Shown piece after piece: positions 18,002 through 28,065 of a stretch of 64,000 nt of DNA. The stretch is taken from assembly GCF_963678635.1 (NCBI RefSeq), contig NC_087063.1:38206759-38270758 (forward strand). Reading direction: 5' to 3'. The stretch comes from Symsagittifera roscoffensis (Eukaryota; Xenacoelomorpha; Acoela; Convolutidae). Position 1 is the first letter of the stretch. Every line of letters begins with the position of its first letter. The notes under the pieces were generated by a model, which was not told where the DNA came from, ran no database searches, and saw only the letters and a list, made by a program, of their open reading frames with translations. The translations under genes were made by a program, and so were the position numbers.

Positions 18002-18232
18002 TTAGCTCACGTTGGTCGGGTTGGTCTCTTCCGTCTCCAGGCTAAGGAACTTCCCGACTTCTATCGGCCTTAGCCACAGGTCTGCGGGAGTGAGCGGGGA
18101 GGGATTTTTGAGGCAGTTAAAAACGTGGAAACTAGTGTGGGATGCTAGGTAACAGTTCGGGCATAGTGGAGAACCTTGGTTGTCTAGTCCGGAGAGGTAT
18201 CTGTTTAAAAGCCGGCTGTAGCCAGACTGCAA
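18002..18232 (-). pseudogene. C-terminal part of the non-LTR polymerase
   Basis: The longest intact piece of the insert: QSGYSRLLNRYLSGLD, then the CX2C...H...C block CPNCYLASHTSFHVFNC, then ADLWLRPIEVGKFL before the stop. This zinc-finger-like end is common in jockey-type polymerases. The frame upstream is broken. Confidence 0.65.
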
Positions 18233-18959
18233 TTGGGAGAGTTTACAGCGGGTAGTTCTGGGGAAATTTCGGCGACGAACGAGGGTACTAGGTTTGTAGG
18301 GTTGTGATATAAATGGGATTTGTGGTGGTTAAAAACGAAACTGGAAACTTCTTCTGGGTTATAGAGTTGAGTGAAGGCTTGGAATTGGTTAAAATGGAAT
18401 CAGTATCTTCTTTAGAAGCCCTTAAAATCGATTGTCGAACTTGACGTAGAGGTGTGGGGTGTGCGTAGTAAAAAAACTAATTGGGTGATGGGAGCGGTAT
18501 GATATTAAAAAATATGAGAGGTTGTGATTTGAAACAGTGACGAGACAAAAAAAAGAGGTGATTTGGAACATTGAGTGTTGAGCCGGTAATAACTCTGAGG
18601 TCTCGATTTTGGGTAATTTGCAGGTGATTAATGGAGGTTTTGCTGGCGGCATGTGACCAAGCAGGGAGGGGAGGCATTATCTAAAATGGGGCGTATTAAG
18701 GCTTTGTAGGTTAAAAGGAGGATTTGCTCCCCCAACTGTCCCCAAGAGGATCCTGGAAACGCTTTCAGGACACCAATCCTGCGGCCAGTCTTGTCAGCGG
18801 ATCTTTTACAGTGTGCAGCAAAGCATAAGGTTGTGTCAAAAGTAACCCCTAAAAGTTAAAAAGATGATGAAGGTAGTCGTTCAACGATCGGCATGCTGCC
18901 TCTACAGCAGGGCTTTGGGAAAAGGGATGGAAATTGTCCCGTAAAATGTGAGACGAACA

Positions 18960-19173
18960 TTATTGGGCGTGTGGGAGCGTTATGGACATAAGAATTGAAA
19001 AGAGTGGGTGCAAGAACAGAGCCATGGGAACTTGGTTCTTAAAAAGTGTGGTAGCTTGTCGGCCATTAAAGAAGTTACTCAGCCAACTAACAATACCTCT
19101 CGGGAGCGGTGTGTCATGAATTAGCTTCACGAGAGTACGATGACACACCATATCAAAATCCTTCGAGAGGTCA
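18960..19173 (-). pseudogene. Non-LTR RT palm fragment
   Basis: Begins at motif A (DLSKDFDMVCHRTLVKL) and continues through LPRGIVSWLSNFFNGRQATT before a frameshift. In the shifted frame GSVLAPTLFN continues the RT. The 5' truncation point lies at the right edge of the insert. Confidence 0.7.
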
Positions 19174-19340
19174 TCCAAAAAGCAATCGACCTCACGCTAA
19201 CAAATTGCAACAAGACCTACACATATGTCGACGATATATTAATCGTAACCAAAAGACCAATGGAGGTACACAAAAACACAACAAAAAGTCTTACAAAAGC
19301 TCGATGAGAAAAATTTTCGGTCTAGGCATCAATTTTTGAT
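19174..19340 (+). pseudogene. Reverse transcriptase remnant, 3' piece
   Basis: Resumes at QKAIDLTLTNCNKTYTYVDD with the catalytic YVDDILI box (about 19222-19245), followed by a lysine-rich helix. It continues the RT interrupted at 17991. Confidence 0.75.
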
Positions 19341-19616
19341 CTAGGCGCAGCTAAAACTTAAAACAATCAAAAATCAAAAAACGATCGAAAAAACAATCAC
19401 AGACAAAGGCCAATCGAAAAACATGTCAACCAACTCGATTCTACATCAATACCAGTCACAATCAAGGACGCCAGAGAAAATATCAAGCAAGCAACAGAGA
19501 ATAAAAAATCATCATGATTCTCAAAAATCGTTTTCAGAGAAAACAGTGCAAGCCAATCGAAATCGAGTAGAAAAAATATGGAAAGGAAAACTGACAATGG
19601 AAGTTTTGCCTTCCAA
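19341..19616 (+). other. Decayed pol sequence, not assignable in detail
   Basis: A-rich DNA between RT and RNase H remnants with short repeats of ATCGAAAAA. By position it should be RT connection / early RNase H, but no motif is readable. Confidence 0.35.
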
Positions 19617-19834
19617 ACGGCGGATCACCAAATGGTGTCAACAACACAATAAATACACACTTAAGCAGTACTATCAATCAAAATGATTGAGTTATACGAG
19701 TACTACATGAGCCGATTTGAGCCAACGGCGGATCACCAAATGGTGTCAACAACACAATAAATATATACTTAAGCAGTACTATCAATCAAAATGATTGAAT
19801 TATACGAGTACTACGTGAGCCGATTTGACCCAAC
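19617..19834. repeat. 108-bp tandem duplication within RNase H remnant
   Basis: GGCGGATCACCAAATGGTGT at 19619 recurs at 19727, and the following sequence up to GTGAGCCGATTTGA is repeated with few differences, a 108-bp period. In one frame the first copy reads TADHQMVSTTQ, a worn version of the RNase H motif ATDHKALVSAL, so the duplication copied the RNase H active-site region. Confidence 0.75.
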
Positions 19835-19899
19835 CACAGCGAGACAAGAGGAATCTCTTTCAAATGTGGAAACACATACAATAACATCAACGCACGCTT

Positions 19900-20380
19900 T
19901 AACGCACGCACGCACGCACGAAACGGTAACAGAGGGGCTGGTATTTCCAGTCCACAAGGAACCCAACGCAGAAATTGACGAGGACACCCGGTTTTACAGA
20001 AAAAACCTGCAGAAAAGGTTGGGAATCAGTTTCATTGCCGCCACAACACAAAAAGACCGGAATTTGCGCCCACTCGTCAACTTCGAAAAAACGAGACTGT
20101 GAAGCCATCAATCTGTCTTTTGGACAGATGTGGTACATTATACGACACCGCTTACCCGTGCGAGATTATTGTCTGCTCATCGACGAGCGGATTATCCTCC
20201 CTACTCAACTCCGACAGACAGTGCTCGATAGTCTACATCTCACTCACCCCGGATAGGCGTCCATGCTAGATATCTGCCAACACATCTGGTTCTACCATAT
20301 CCACCGATCAATCGTGCAGATGGCACAAGTATGTTGGCAATCTACCGAACAAGCTAGAAACTTGAAACGAGTAGTGGGCA
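19900..20380 (+). pseudogene. Integrase zinc-domain remnant
   Basis: ILPTQLRQTVLDSLHLTHPG (20195-20255) is the beginning of the H2C2 zinc domain, and DICQHIWFYHIHRSIVQMAQ (20270-20328) follows after a stop. The two zinc Cys positions have become other residues, so the domain is dead. A short GCACGCACGCACG run lies at 19905-19917. Confidence 0.7.
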
Positions 20381-20397
20381 AATAGCAATAATACCAA

Positions 20398-20930
20398 ATG
20401 GAACCGGTTCTCAAACCTAACGAAGAGGTACAACTGGATTTTGCAGGAACCCTCCCGGATGAATTAAGAAAAGAATTATGTATTCTAGTTGCTATAGATA
20501 AGTGGTCAAAATTCCCAACGGCTAAGGTACTTTCAAACAAGACAACAGACGTCTCATTGAAAATTATGCAATGCAAAATATCAAATATTGGAGTACAATG
20601 CAAACTAAGATGCGACGAGGCACAAACTTTCCTAGCCAAAAACATTCAGTTTTTTTTGCTAATCTAATAAAAAAACTGCTTTTTGCACTGGTCAGAGATC
20701 ATTAGGGGTAGTAGAAAACTTGATACAAATTTTTAAACGGCGACTCGGAGTAATGAGAATTGACAAGAACAACACTCCGTTCAAATTAGCCTCGGATTTT
20801 GCGCAAACTATCACAACACGACCCATAACTCCACACGGAATAACAAAAATAACAACATTTGAATCCCGTATAGTTAGAAAAGCCAACACACCACTTTACA
20901 ACATAACAACAAGTAGTTCACCTAATAAGT
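20398..20930 (+). pseudogene. Integrase core remnant
   Basis: VQLDFAGTLPDELRKE (first catalytic Asp), ILVAIDKWSKFPTAKV and KLRCDEAQTF (second Asp region) are readable. IFKRRLGVMRID follows after a frameshift at about 20645-20690. The sequence matches the core at 10130-10500 in order. The Glu region is damaged. Confidence 0.75.
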
Positions 20931-22374
20931 AGGGAAAACGCCAATTACGCCTGTTTAGATCGCAAAAAGTTGATGCAGCCACCAATGAACGATACCCAAA
21001 AAAGAATCCCGGAGCCTGCAATCATTCATAACAAACCAGCCACAGAAAATCCACAGCCACAAAACACAGGTGTTAAAGTTAGGCAAGCTTTAGCTATTGA
21101 GAAAGAGAAATTAAAGATACAAAGGCGTAGAAACTCAAGAAGAACCAAATATCACAAAACGAATTGAACAAGTAGCAAGGAAAACAGTAAGCAGAACCAA
21201 AAATATGTGAACAAAATTACAAAACTATCGATAGCAAAATCTTGATATTTGAACCACACACAGCGTGGTTATTTACAAAAAGAAAACAAACAAGACTACT
21301 AAGAAATAGCGGGTTTGCATTCGATCCTAATCTTTTAATATACGGCCAAGCCGGCCGTCACGACTTAGCGACTACGTTCCTTATGAATCCGCTCGGAGAG
21401 CATAACCTGTTTGCGTTTTGTAGATATCGATGCTCCTAACGCACCACAACATCCTATGTTCCAAGAAGACACGAAGGCCCTACCAGTGAAGTTAACTAGA
21501 AAGAAATTAGAAGACAGCGCTATCAAATGAAAAGCAAAATCTACTGGAAAAAGAGCAGGGGAAAACCACAACGGACACCAGCAAGTGGAATGAAGTTCCA
21601 CACGGAGTCGTCAAAAAAAGGGCAACCCCATAGAAAAAGTCGGAGAGCGAAATATCAACCTCGTCGGGTGACACGGGGTCATCGACTTTAGAAAACACTG
21701 CTCGCTCTCCAAAACGCCTCAACAAAAAGAAAACACCTGAAGCCGCACCAACAAGAAGTTCGACTCGAGTGAGACAATCAGCACTAGCCGCGGTACTAGG
21801 GAATTCGGTCCCAAAAAATGCAATTGGAAACATGACCCAATCACCGGCGAAACAATTTTCTATCGAGTCGCCCACCGACAAAATACCAGGTAAAAGATGT
21901 GGCCATGAATCAACTCCCGCAACTCCCAAACCAAAAACCCAGCCTGAAAAGCCTCATCTCGGAGATAGGATCTCATGAGAGCTTGCAGAAATACAACGCC
22001 TGCGTAAAAACTCTGTAGACCATACAGCAAAAGTCGAAGAAAGAGGAGCAACAAACAAGGGAAATTATCAAGTTGGTGTCCACTTCCGACAGTCCACAGA
22101 AAAAAAAACAGGAGAATGGAGTCCTCGTGGTAGCAAACGTACACAATAAAAACATCGAGAACACATAAATAGACCACAAAAGAGACGACCTTGAGGAGCA
22201 ATCAGAAAAACACTAAAAAATAATAATCAAGACGATGAGGAAATTCAACAGGAGTTGGAAAAAGAAAAGGATAAAGCATTAGAAGTTATACAGTCCGATG
22301 AGGACTCACACCTCAACATTGTCCTACTGGGACACAAGAACTTCGGTCCTACAGGGACCTAAAACTCAAACACG
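20931..22374 (+). pseudogene. Decayed polyprotein tail
   Basis: Lys/Glu/Pro/Gln-rich sequence in changing frames, including a frame around 21770-21975 (RQSALAAVLGNSVPKNAIG). It occupies the same position as the C-terminal extension of the 5372-12462 element, between integrase and 3' LTR. No domain is recognised. Confidence 0.45.
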
Positions 22375-22891
22375 TTTCTTAATCACAACTTTGATCCGCA
22401 AAACGAATTTTTAATTCATAAAAATAATTTTTGCAAACGTTTCTTTCCGTCGAAAGCGCAAAAAAAACATAAGAAATAAAACGACTTACAAACCATATCC
22501 ATAAAAGCTATAATTTCTAAGATAAACAGAATTTTGAAGCTGTTAACTTGTCAATGTTTTCCATAGTTTTTAGTTTGCTGGACGGTAGAATGTATATTTG
22601 AAATTCATGTCCGCAAAATAACCAGATTCAAAAAGCTTTGCGAGTTTCAGAAGTTTGGTATTTTCATGGTAATTGTAAGTTTTTTCTTACTTTAGGTTGA
22701 TCATTTTTATCTCATATGTGCATCAATGATAAAAGAGTTTAAAACACAACCACATACGATTATATTGATTAAAACTTAAATAAAGACTTTCAAAACTAGT
22801 TTTTTTCTTTGAGTGCTCAACTTAACCTTTTTTGTTGTTTGCCAATCCGTTCGGACTCGATATTGATAGTTATCATACATAACGGTATGAC
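22375..22891 (+). repeat. 3' LTR of the 16-23 kb element
   Basis: Aligns with 16082-16830 without the ~215-bp insert. Ends ATAACGGTATGACA, followed directly by a copy of repeat R1. The divergence from the 5' copy is large, so the element is old. Confidence 0.7.
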
Positions 22892-22903
22892 AGACCCAAA
22901 AGG

Positions 22904-23045
22904 TCCCCCTTTGTACTACTTTGAGATATCCATTTTTGACTGACATCTCTAAAAAATTTTAAAGGCGCCTTTGGCGCCACTACATACCAAACTTCAAATT
23001 TTTTTTAATATGCCCTCTCGAGAAAATCCTAGCTCCGCCGCGGCC
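22904..23045. repeat. Dispersed repeat R1, internally deleted copy
   Basis: Has both ends of R1 (CCCCCTTTGTACTACTTTGA and CTCGAGAAAATCCTAG) but only about 140 bp in all, compared with about 350 bp at 2533. The shared ends and missing middle are typical of a non-autonomous element. Confidence 0.6.
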
Positions 23046-23401
23046 TAGTTCCATATTATGAAAAACTACTAATCAAGTAGCAGAATGAAGTAAATAAAAC
23101 AATTTCCTAGAAGCACCTTATAATAAATCTATATATACTAAAACGTTTAATCATAATAAACCTCAAATTTATCATGAAACTCGAAAGTGATTCTCATAGT
23201 AGCCACTTGTCCTAGAATTGCCCACAATTTTTGTCAAAAAGAGCATTTTTACTTTCAAGAAAACGGCCGAGCCTTTTTTTTGAATTATGCTTATGCAGCC
23301 GAAAACAGAGCGTCCAATTTTTGAACATATTTGAGCCCTTCAAATATCTCAGTGAAACGCTTGTTTGCAAGTTCTAGACTGAAATAACTGTAGGAACTGA
23401 C
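23046..23401. other. Intronic sequence without recognised feature
   Basis: AT-rich. It adjoins the 5' splice site (G|GTCAGT on the minus strand) of the Ig exon at 23402. Nothing else is seen. Confidence 0.4.
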
Positions 23402-23563
23402 CGTCTACGACTACTTTGAAGCTGGCTTGAGCTGTGGTGTCGAACTTGTTGTAGGCGGCCACGCAGTAGAACCTGCCAGAAGAAGACTGGTCTGCCACCA
23501 TGAGACCCAGACGCCACTCCCCACTCCATAAGCCGCTAGAAGGCGCATACACTTCGAACTTAT
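23402..23563 (-). CDS. Ig-like domain exon, C-terminal half (phase 1-1)
   Basis: 162-bp exon with acceptor TTTGTGTAG and donor GACG|GTCAGT on the minus strand, both phase 1. It encodes KFEVYAPSSGLW, then EWRLGLMVADQSSSGRFYCV and AAYNKFDTTAQASFKVVVD. The L-x-L-x-V-x-x-x-x-S-G-x-F-x-C pattern is strands E-F of an Ig domain with the conserved Tyr/Phe-x-Cys, followed by strand G. It is the second half of a domain whose first half is probably the exon at 34060-34218. The gap of about 10 kb is an intron holding a gypsy family. The gene family is not recognised. Confidence 0.82.
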
Positions 23564-24529
23564 CTACACAAACCACCCACACACATTTCCATGACTTAGA
23601 TTACATGTGTGTCATAGATCTTATAATCATGACATTGGCACTTACAACTGAACAAAAAGCAAAAAATAATAATGGCTCAGGTTTCAGGCATTAAAAAGCA
23701 TTAACTCATAATTCAGGCTCTTGCTAGCTTGCAGCCGGCCAACCTCATTCCGCTTTTTAGTTTTTGTTTCGGCTCACATCAGTCGTATGATTTGCAAACT
23801 TGACAACTGTCTAAAAGAAATCTGATTTGCTAGATATTTTAATGAACCAAAAATTACAGCAACTCAAAAAAGAATTTACCCTAATCATTAAGATAATTGT
23901 TAATCGCACTAAAAATGTAACCAATAGTTTGTTAAAAGCCCATAAGTGGTAATCTAAAGTAGCTTTTGAGCCTATTGTAGTGACATACCGCCATTCATAA
24001 GTTCTGAAATAAGAAATCAATTACAGGTGAACAGTAGCAAACAGTTGTCTCAATCTATCGCACGCTCAGTTCAGGCTCAAACATCCTGTGAGTCTTTGAA
24101 TATCTTAGAAAAAACAATTTATTATAAATAAAAATTATGAGAAAGGTAGGATGTTAGTCCAAGGGTTTTTTTAATCTGGACTAGTGACTACCCGCAGCGA
24201 AAACTCATGGGTGAAAAATTATTATAAAGGAATTTCACTGATGGAAATATAGTCTAGACATTTAATAATTTAGGTTTTAGACCTCAAATTTAGATCACGT
24301 ATTGGAATTTTAATCCATTTGAAAAATTGTTTTTGGAAAACAAACATCCATCAGAAACCGTTATAATCGAATTGATCATTAAATCCATGAAAGTCAATTT
24401 TGTTACGTGCGACGTGTTTACTCTACTTTTTGCAGCTTTTTGCAAAACTCGGACCCGAACGAACGCATTCAACCCCATTATTCACCACCCGCACTGGAGT
24501 TCCATGGATAATGGTTAAAAATCTTTTAA
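23564..24529. other. AT-rich intron sequence
   Basis: No gene is seen. At 24182-24207 it carries AGTGACTACCCGCAGCGAAA, the same block as at 3033-3056. A TTATAATCGAATTG stretch near 24361 belongs to the dispersed TATAATC motif. Confidence 0.4.
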
Positions 24530-24690
24530 GTTTGAGTTTTATTGTCGGTGTCTATAAAAGTGAAAGCTAATCGAATATAATCAATTGAAAATGGAGTATA
24601 TTGCCATTAATTATTAAAGCATTAAAATCCATTGCATTTATTTATAGTCGACTTATTTTCACTTTTATAGATACAGACAAGGATACTCCA
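24530..24690. mobile_element. Small inverted-repeat element (MITE-like), copy 1
   Basis: Left arm ATTGTCGGTGTCTATAAAAG (24541) is matched in inverse by TTTCACTTTTATAGATACAG (24657). Between them lies TATAATC/GGAGTATATT-type DNA. A second copy at 51221-51377 has the same arms (ATTGTCAGTGTCCACAAAAG), so this is a mobile family rather than a chance hairpin. Confidence 0.6.
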
Positions 24691-24721
24691 ATATAGTTCA
24701 GGGGGCAGATGTTGTGGTTCA

Positions 24722-24800
24722 GATGGTCAGTGTGTGATGGAGGGATAAGGGGCAAACGTTAGGGAGTGGGCAAAGGGGCAGACATTAGGGAAGTGGAATT
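24722..24800. repeat. G-rich degenerate minisatellite
   Basis: Variants of AGGGGCAAACGTTAGGGAGTG. The reverse complement is the same sequence type as 50738-50830 (CCCCTAACGTTTGCACCTTTG), so the tract occurs twice in the window on opposite strands. Confidence 0.55.
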
Positions 24801-24814
24801 AAAGAAACGTTTTG

Positions 24815-25550
24815 CAATTTGAGAAAGTAAGAAAACAAGTAGGCCGCACATTCGTTTTGTAAAACTTTGGCAGTACTCATTTTATAAATGCAAAGACTCT
24901 TGCAAAAATTTGAACGAAGCAAAACAGCAATAATTTGGAAAAAACTTTAAAATGAACAAAGTTCAAAAATGATGAGAAGACTGGATTCAAATCAATTTTT
25001 ATTCCATTTTGTTGTCTGAATGCAACATGGGAATTGACTGCAATGATAATTTTTTAGACACAAAAAGCCAAAATAATTGATTTTTTCTTTCACTTTTCTT
25101 AGATGTGGACAAACCCCACGCCATAACTAAACAGTTATAAATTGGGTTTATGTTTGCCGCAACTATTCTGACAATCCAAGGGTGCTGATTTTATTATATA
25201 AAAATAAGTACTCAAAAAAATATACTAAAGGTAAATCAGGACGTTTCCTTGAAATTTCAACAGTTCCTTAAGACCGAAGCAAAAATATTTGCTTCAAAAA
25301 AGTAACAACATTTTGTTAGGAAATTTTGTATTATTTCTAATAGTGATTAAACTAGTTCACAGCCTAATTTAGTTCTACCCTACTTATTACAAATGAATTT
25401 AATCTATCTGTCTGGAGCTAACTGGTATTTAAACTTCGGAGTTATCTGTCACCTTTGGTTGACCTCTATTTCATTGTTTCCAAATAACTTTATGAATTGC
25501 AGTCATCTTTCAGTTCTGAAATTTACCTTATTGAAATCTCTATCTTGACA
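24815..25550 (+). repeat. LTR-type direct repeat, copy 1 (third family)
   Basis: Aligns with 26020-26768 over its whole length. Its last part (AGTTATCTGTCACCTTTGGT to TATCTTGACA) recurs at the end of the LTRs at 27120-27314 and 31920-32097. It ends exactly at TGGCGCAGCCAACAGG, the primer-binding site. Confidence 0.7.
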
Positions 25551-26019
25551 TGGCGCAGCCAACAGGCTAAAGTGGGGAAAAAAGCCACTTGGCATTACGT
25601 CATTCCGGCTCCCGAAGTTAGCAGAGTCAACAATGCTATGCGAGTTTTGGCTCAATCGGAATCAATGGGGAATGGCGGCTAAACACAGTATTAACCCGAA
25701 CAATTTTTAATATGTAGCTACGCTAACAACAGCCCAAGTTACGGCAAAACCGGAGGAGGTGGATGGTAAGAATCGACAGGAGGCGGAGCAAACGCTGATA
25801 CCGAAATTATACCTGTTCCTGGGGAGAAAAGCCAGGATGAATTCCACAGGAGGAAACCACATTTGGATTTGATTTTGAACCGTTATCCGAGGGTCCTTGA
25901 TGCTTTGGAAACCGAGCTCAAGAAAGAACGCTACGAATTTTCCAGCTGTTGGCAAGGAAATAGCTTATTGAAAATCCTTGGAACAGATGCATTCAGTCTT
26001 CAGTAGACTGGCGGCATGC
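25551..26019 (+). pseudogene. Gag 5' fragment, copy 1
   Basis: Starts at the LTR junction (ATG at 25550 formed by LTR A plus TG of the primer site) with MAQPTG and quickly meets a stop. Later parts read EAEQTLIPKLYLFLGRKA and SRKNATNFPAVGKEIA, matching the better-kept copy at 27314-27850. It is cut at about 26020, where the next LTR-type repeat begins. Confidence 0.65.
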
Positions 26020-26768
26020 TGAAGTTTCTTTGCAGTTTGAGAAAGTTAGAAAACAAAGAGGCCGTACATTCATTTTATAAAAGTTTGGCAGTACTCATTT
26101 TACAAATGCAGACACTCTCGCAAAAATTGACGTATCAAAACAACAAAATTTTGGAAAACTTTCAAAATTGAACAAAGTTTAAAAATGATAAGAATACTGG
26201 ATCAAAATCAATTTTTATTCCATTTTGTTGTCTGAATGCAACATGGGAATTGACTGAAATGATAATTTATGCCACAAAGTCCATTATTTTTTGTTTTCGT
26301 TTTTTTTTTTCACTTTTCTTAGATGCGGACAAACCCCACGCCATAACTAAACAGTTAAAAATTGAGTTTATGTTTGCAGCAACTACTCTGACATTCCAAC
26401 GTTGATGATATAATCTACAAATGACCACCCATAAAGCTATACTAAAGGTATATCACGGCGTTTCCTCGGATGTTCAAGTGTTTCTTAAGACCGAAGCAAA
26501 AAGGTTTGCTTCAAAAAAATTAACAAAGTTTTGTTAGAAATTTTTATTATATTTCTCATAGTGATTAAAATAGTTCACAGCCCAATTTAGCTCTATCATA
26601 CTTGTTGCAAGTGAGTTTATTCTATCTGACTTATGCTAACTGGTATTTAGTCTTCGGAGTTGTCTGTCACCTTTGGTTGACCTCTATTTCATTGTCTCCG
26701 ACTAACTTTATGAATTGCATTTATTTTTCCGTTCTGAATTTTACCTTATCGAAATTTCTATCTTGACA
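26020..26768 (+). repeat. LTR-type direct repeat, copy 2
   Basis: Repeats 24815-25550 with scattered substitutions and again ends TATCTTGACA directly before TGGCGCAGCCAACAGG. Confidence 0.7.
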
Positions 26769-26985
26769 TGGCGCAGCCAACAGGCCAAAGTGGGGGGAAA
26801 ACCTACTTGGGATTACGTCATTCCGGTCCCCGAGGTAAGCAGAGCCACCAATGGTATAGGAGTTTTGGTTCAATTGGTTTCAATGGGGAATGGTGGCTAA
26901 ACATAGTATTAACCCAAAAAAAATCTACTCTACTCTTCAGTCTTCAGTAGACTGGCGGCATGCTGAAGTTTCTTTGCATTTTGAA
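26769..26985 (+). pseudogene. Gag 5' fragment, copy 2 (internally deleted)
   Basis: The frame from 26768 reads MAQPTGQSGGKTYLGLRH, close to the copy at 27314. An internal deletion joins the first ~170 bp to the CTTCAGTAGACTGGCGGCAT block seen at 25998 in copy 1. Confidence 0.65.
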
Positions 26986-27314
26986 AAAGTTAGCTCTATC
27001 ATACTTGTTGCAAGTGAATTTATTCTATCTGACTTATGCTAACTGGTATTTAACCTTCGGAGTTGTCTGTCACCTTTGGTTGACCTCTATTTCATTATCA
27101 ACCAAAGGTGACAGCTCTATCAAACCTCCAATTTAGCTTTATCATACTTGTTGCAAGTGAATTTATTCTATCTGACTTATGCTAACTGGTATTTAACCTT
27201 CGGAGTTGTCTGTCACCTTTGGTTGACCTCTATTTCGTTGTCTCCGACTAACTTTATGAATTGCATTTATTTTTCCGTTCTGAATTTTACCTTATCGAAA
27301 TTTCTATCTTGACA
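26986..27314 (+). repeat. LTR ends, copies 3 and 4, with an inverted junction
   Basis: Two truncated LTR ends in a row: 26993-27093 and 27123-27314. Between them the string CAACCAAAGGTGACAG (27098-27113) is the inverse of CTGTCACCTTTGGTTGAC (27068-27085), a short foldback at the joint. The second copy ends at the primer-binding site 27315. Confidence 0.65.
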
Positions 27315-28060
27315 TGGCGCAGCCAACAGGCCAAAGTGGGGGGAAAACCCACTTGGGATTACGTCATTCCGGTCCCCGAGGTAAGCAGAGCCACCAATGG
27401 TATAGGAGTTTTGGTTCAATCGGTTTCAATGGGGAATGGTGGCTAAACATAGTATTAACCCAAAAAAAACTCTACTCTGCAGCTTCGATAACAACAGTCC
27501 AAGTTACGGCACTACCGGAGGAGGTGGATTGGAAGATTCGACTGGAGGCGGAGCAAACACTGATACCGATTTTATACCTGTGCCTGGGGAAGAAAAGAGA
27601 GGATGAATTCCACAGGATGAAAGCAAACTTGGACTTGACTTTGACCCGTTATCCGAGGGTCTTTGATGCTTGGGAAACGGAGTTCGAGAAAGAATGCAAC
27701 GAGACCTACAAATTTTTTTTCAGCTGTTGGCAAGGAAACTGCATATTGGGGAATCCTTGGAACAGTTCCAATCGGTCTTTAGTGGACTGCCGGCACGCTA
27801 AATTTTCGGAGAATTGGAGACCACGATATTACGAGATCTATTCATAGTGACCATGATAAACAGAGAGGGCCAAAACGAACAATACCGGTCGACAAAAACA
27901 CCACAGGAGGCGTATCGCAAAGCGCTGTCATACGAGCGTAGAGACAAGTACGAGCAGCACTACCGTTAAGACAGAACCGGTGGGGGCAATCCGGGGCCGA
28001 TACCAGAACAGTAGACAGGGAGAATGTGATGTCAATCCAAAGAGATCAACAGTAAATTGA
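27314..28060 (+). pseudogene. Gag remnant, best copy of the third family
   Basis: The open frame 27314-27847 begins MAQPTGQSGG and includes RLEAEQTLIPILYLCLGKKR, then FHRMKANLDLTLTRYPRVFD. Alternative frames then give GESLEQFQSVFSGLPAR and LRDLFIVTMINREGQ. These parallel ETGESLEAFHAAL and LVRDLFISEMKN of the intact Gag at 5618. There is a shift near 27715 in a T8 run. Confidence 0.75.
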
Positions 28061-28065
28061 GACGT

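Larger units (their letters stand above)
17992..19173 (-). mobile_element. 5'-truncated jockey-like non-LTR retrotransposon
   Basis: A 1.18-kb minus-strand insert flanked by TCCAAAAAGC on both sides (17982-17991 and 19174-19183), a 10-bp target duplication. It begins within the RT domain at DDLSKDFDMV (motif A region). It then carries LPRGIVSWLSNFFNGRQA, a LGVTFDTTLCF block and WGQLGEQILLLTYKALIRP. The end is a Cys/His block (CPNCYLASHTSFHVFNC). This is the arrangement of jockey/CR1-type RTs. The RT Asp-Asp motif region is damaged. No obvious poly(A) tail is left. Confidence 0.8.
16082..22891 (+). mobile_element. Old Ty3/gypsy element, decayed and multiply interrupted
   Basis: Bounded by related direct repeats (16082-16830 and 22375-22891) and containing, in order on the plus strand, a primer-binding-site/gag start, RT, RNase H and integrase remnants. 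It is interrupted by a SINE-like insert in the 5' LTR, a local duplication at 16752-17345, a non-LTR insert at 17992-19173 and a 108-bp duplication at 19617-19834. All frames carry multiple stops. Confidence 0.8.
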
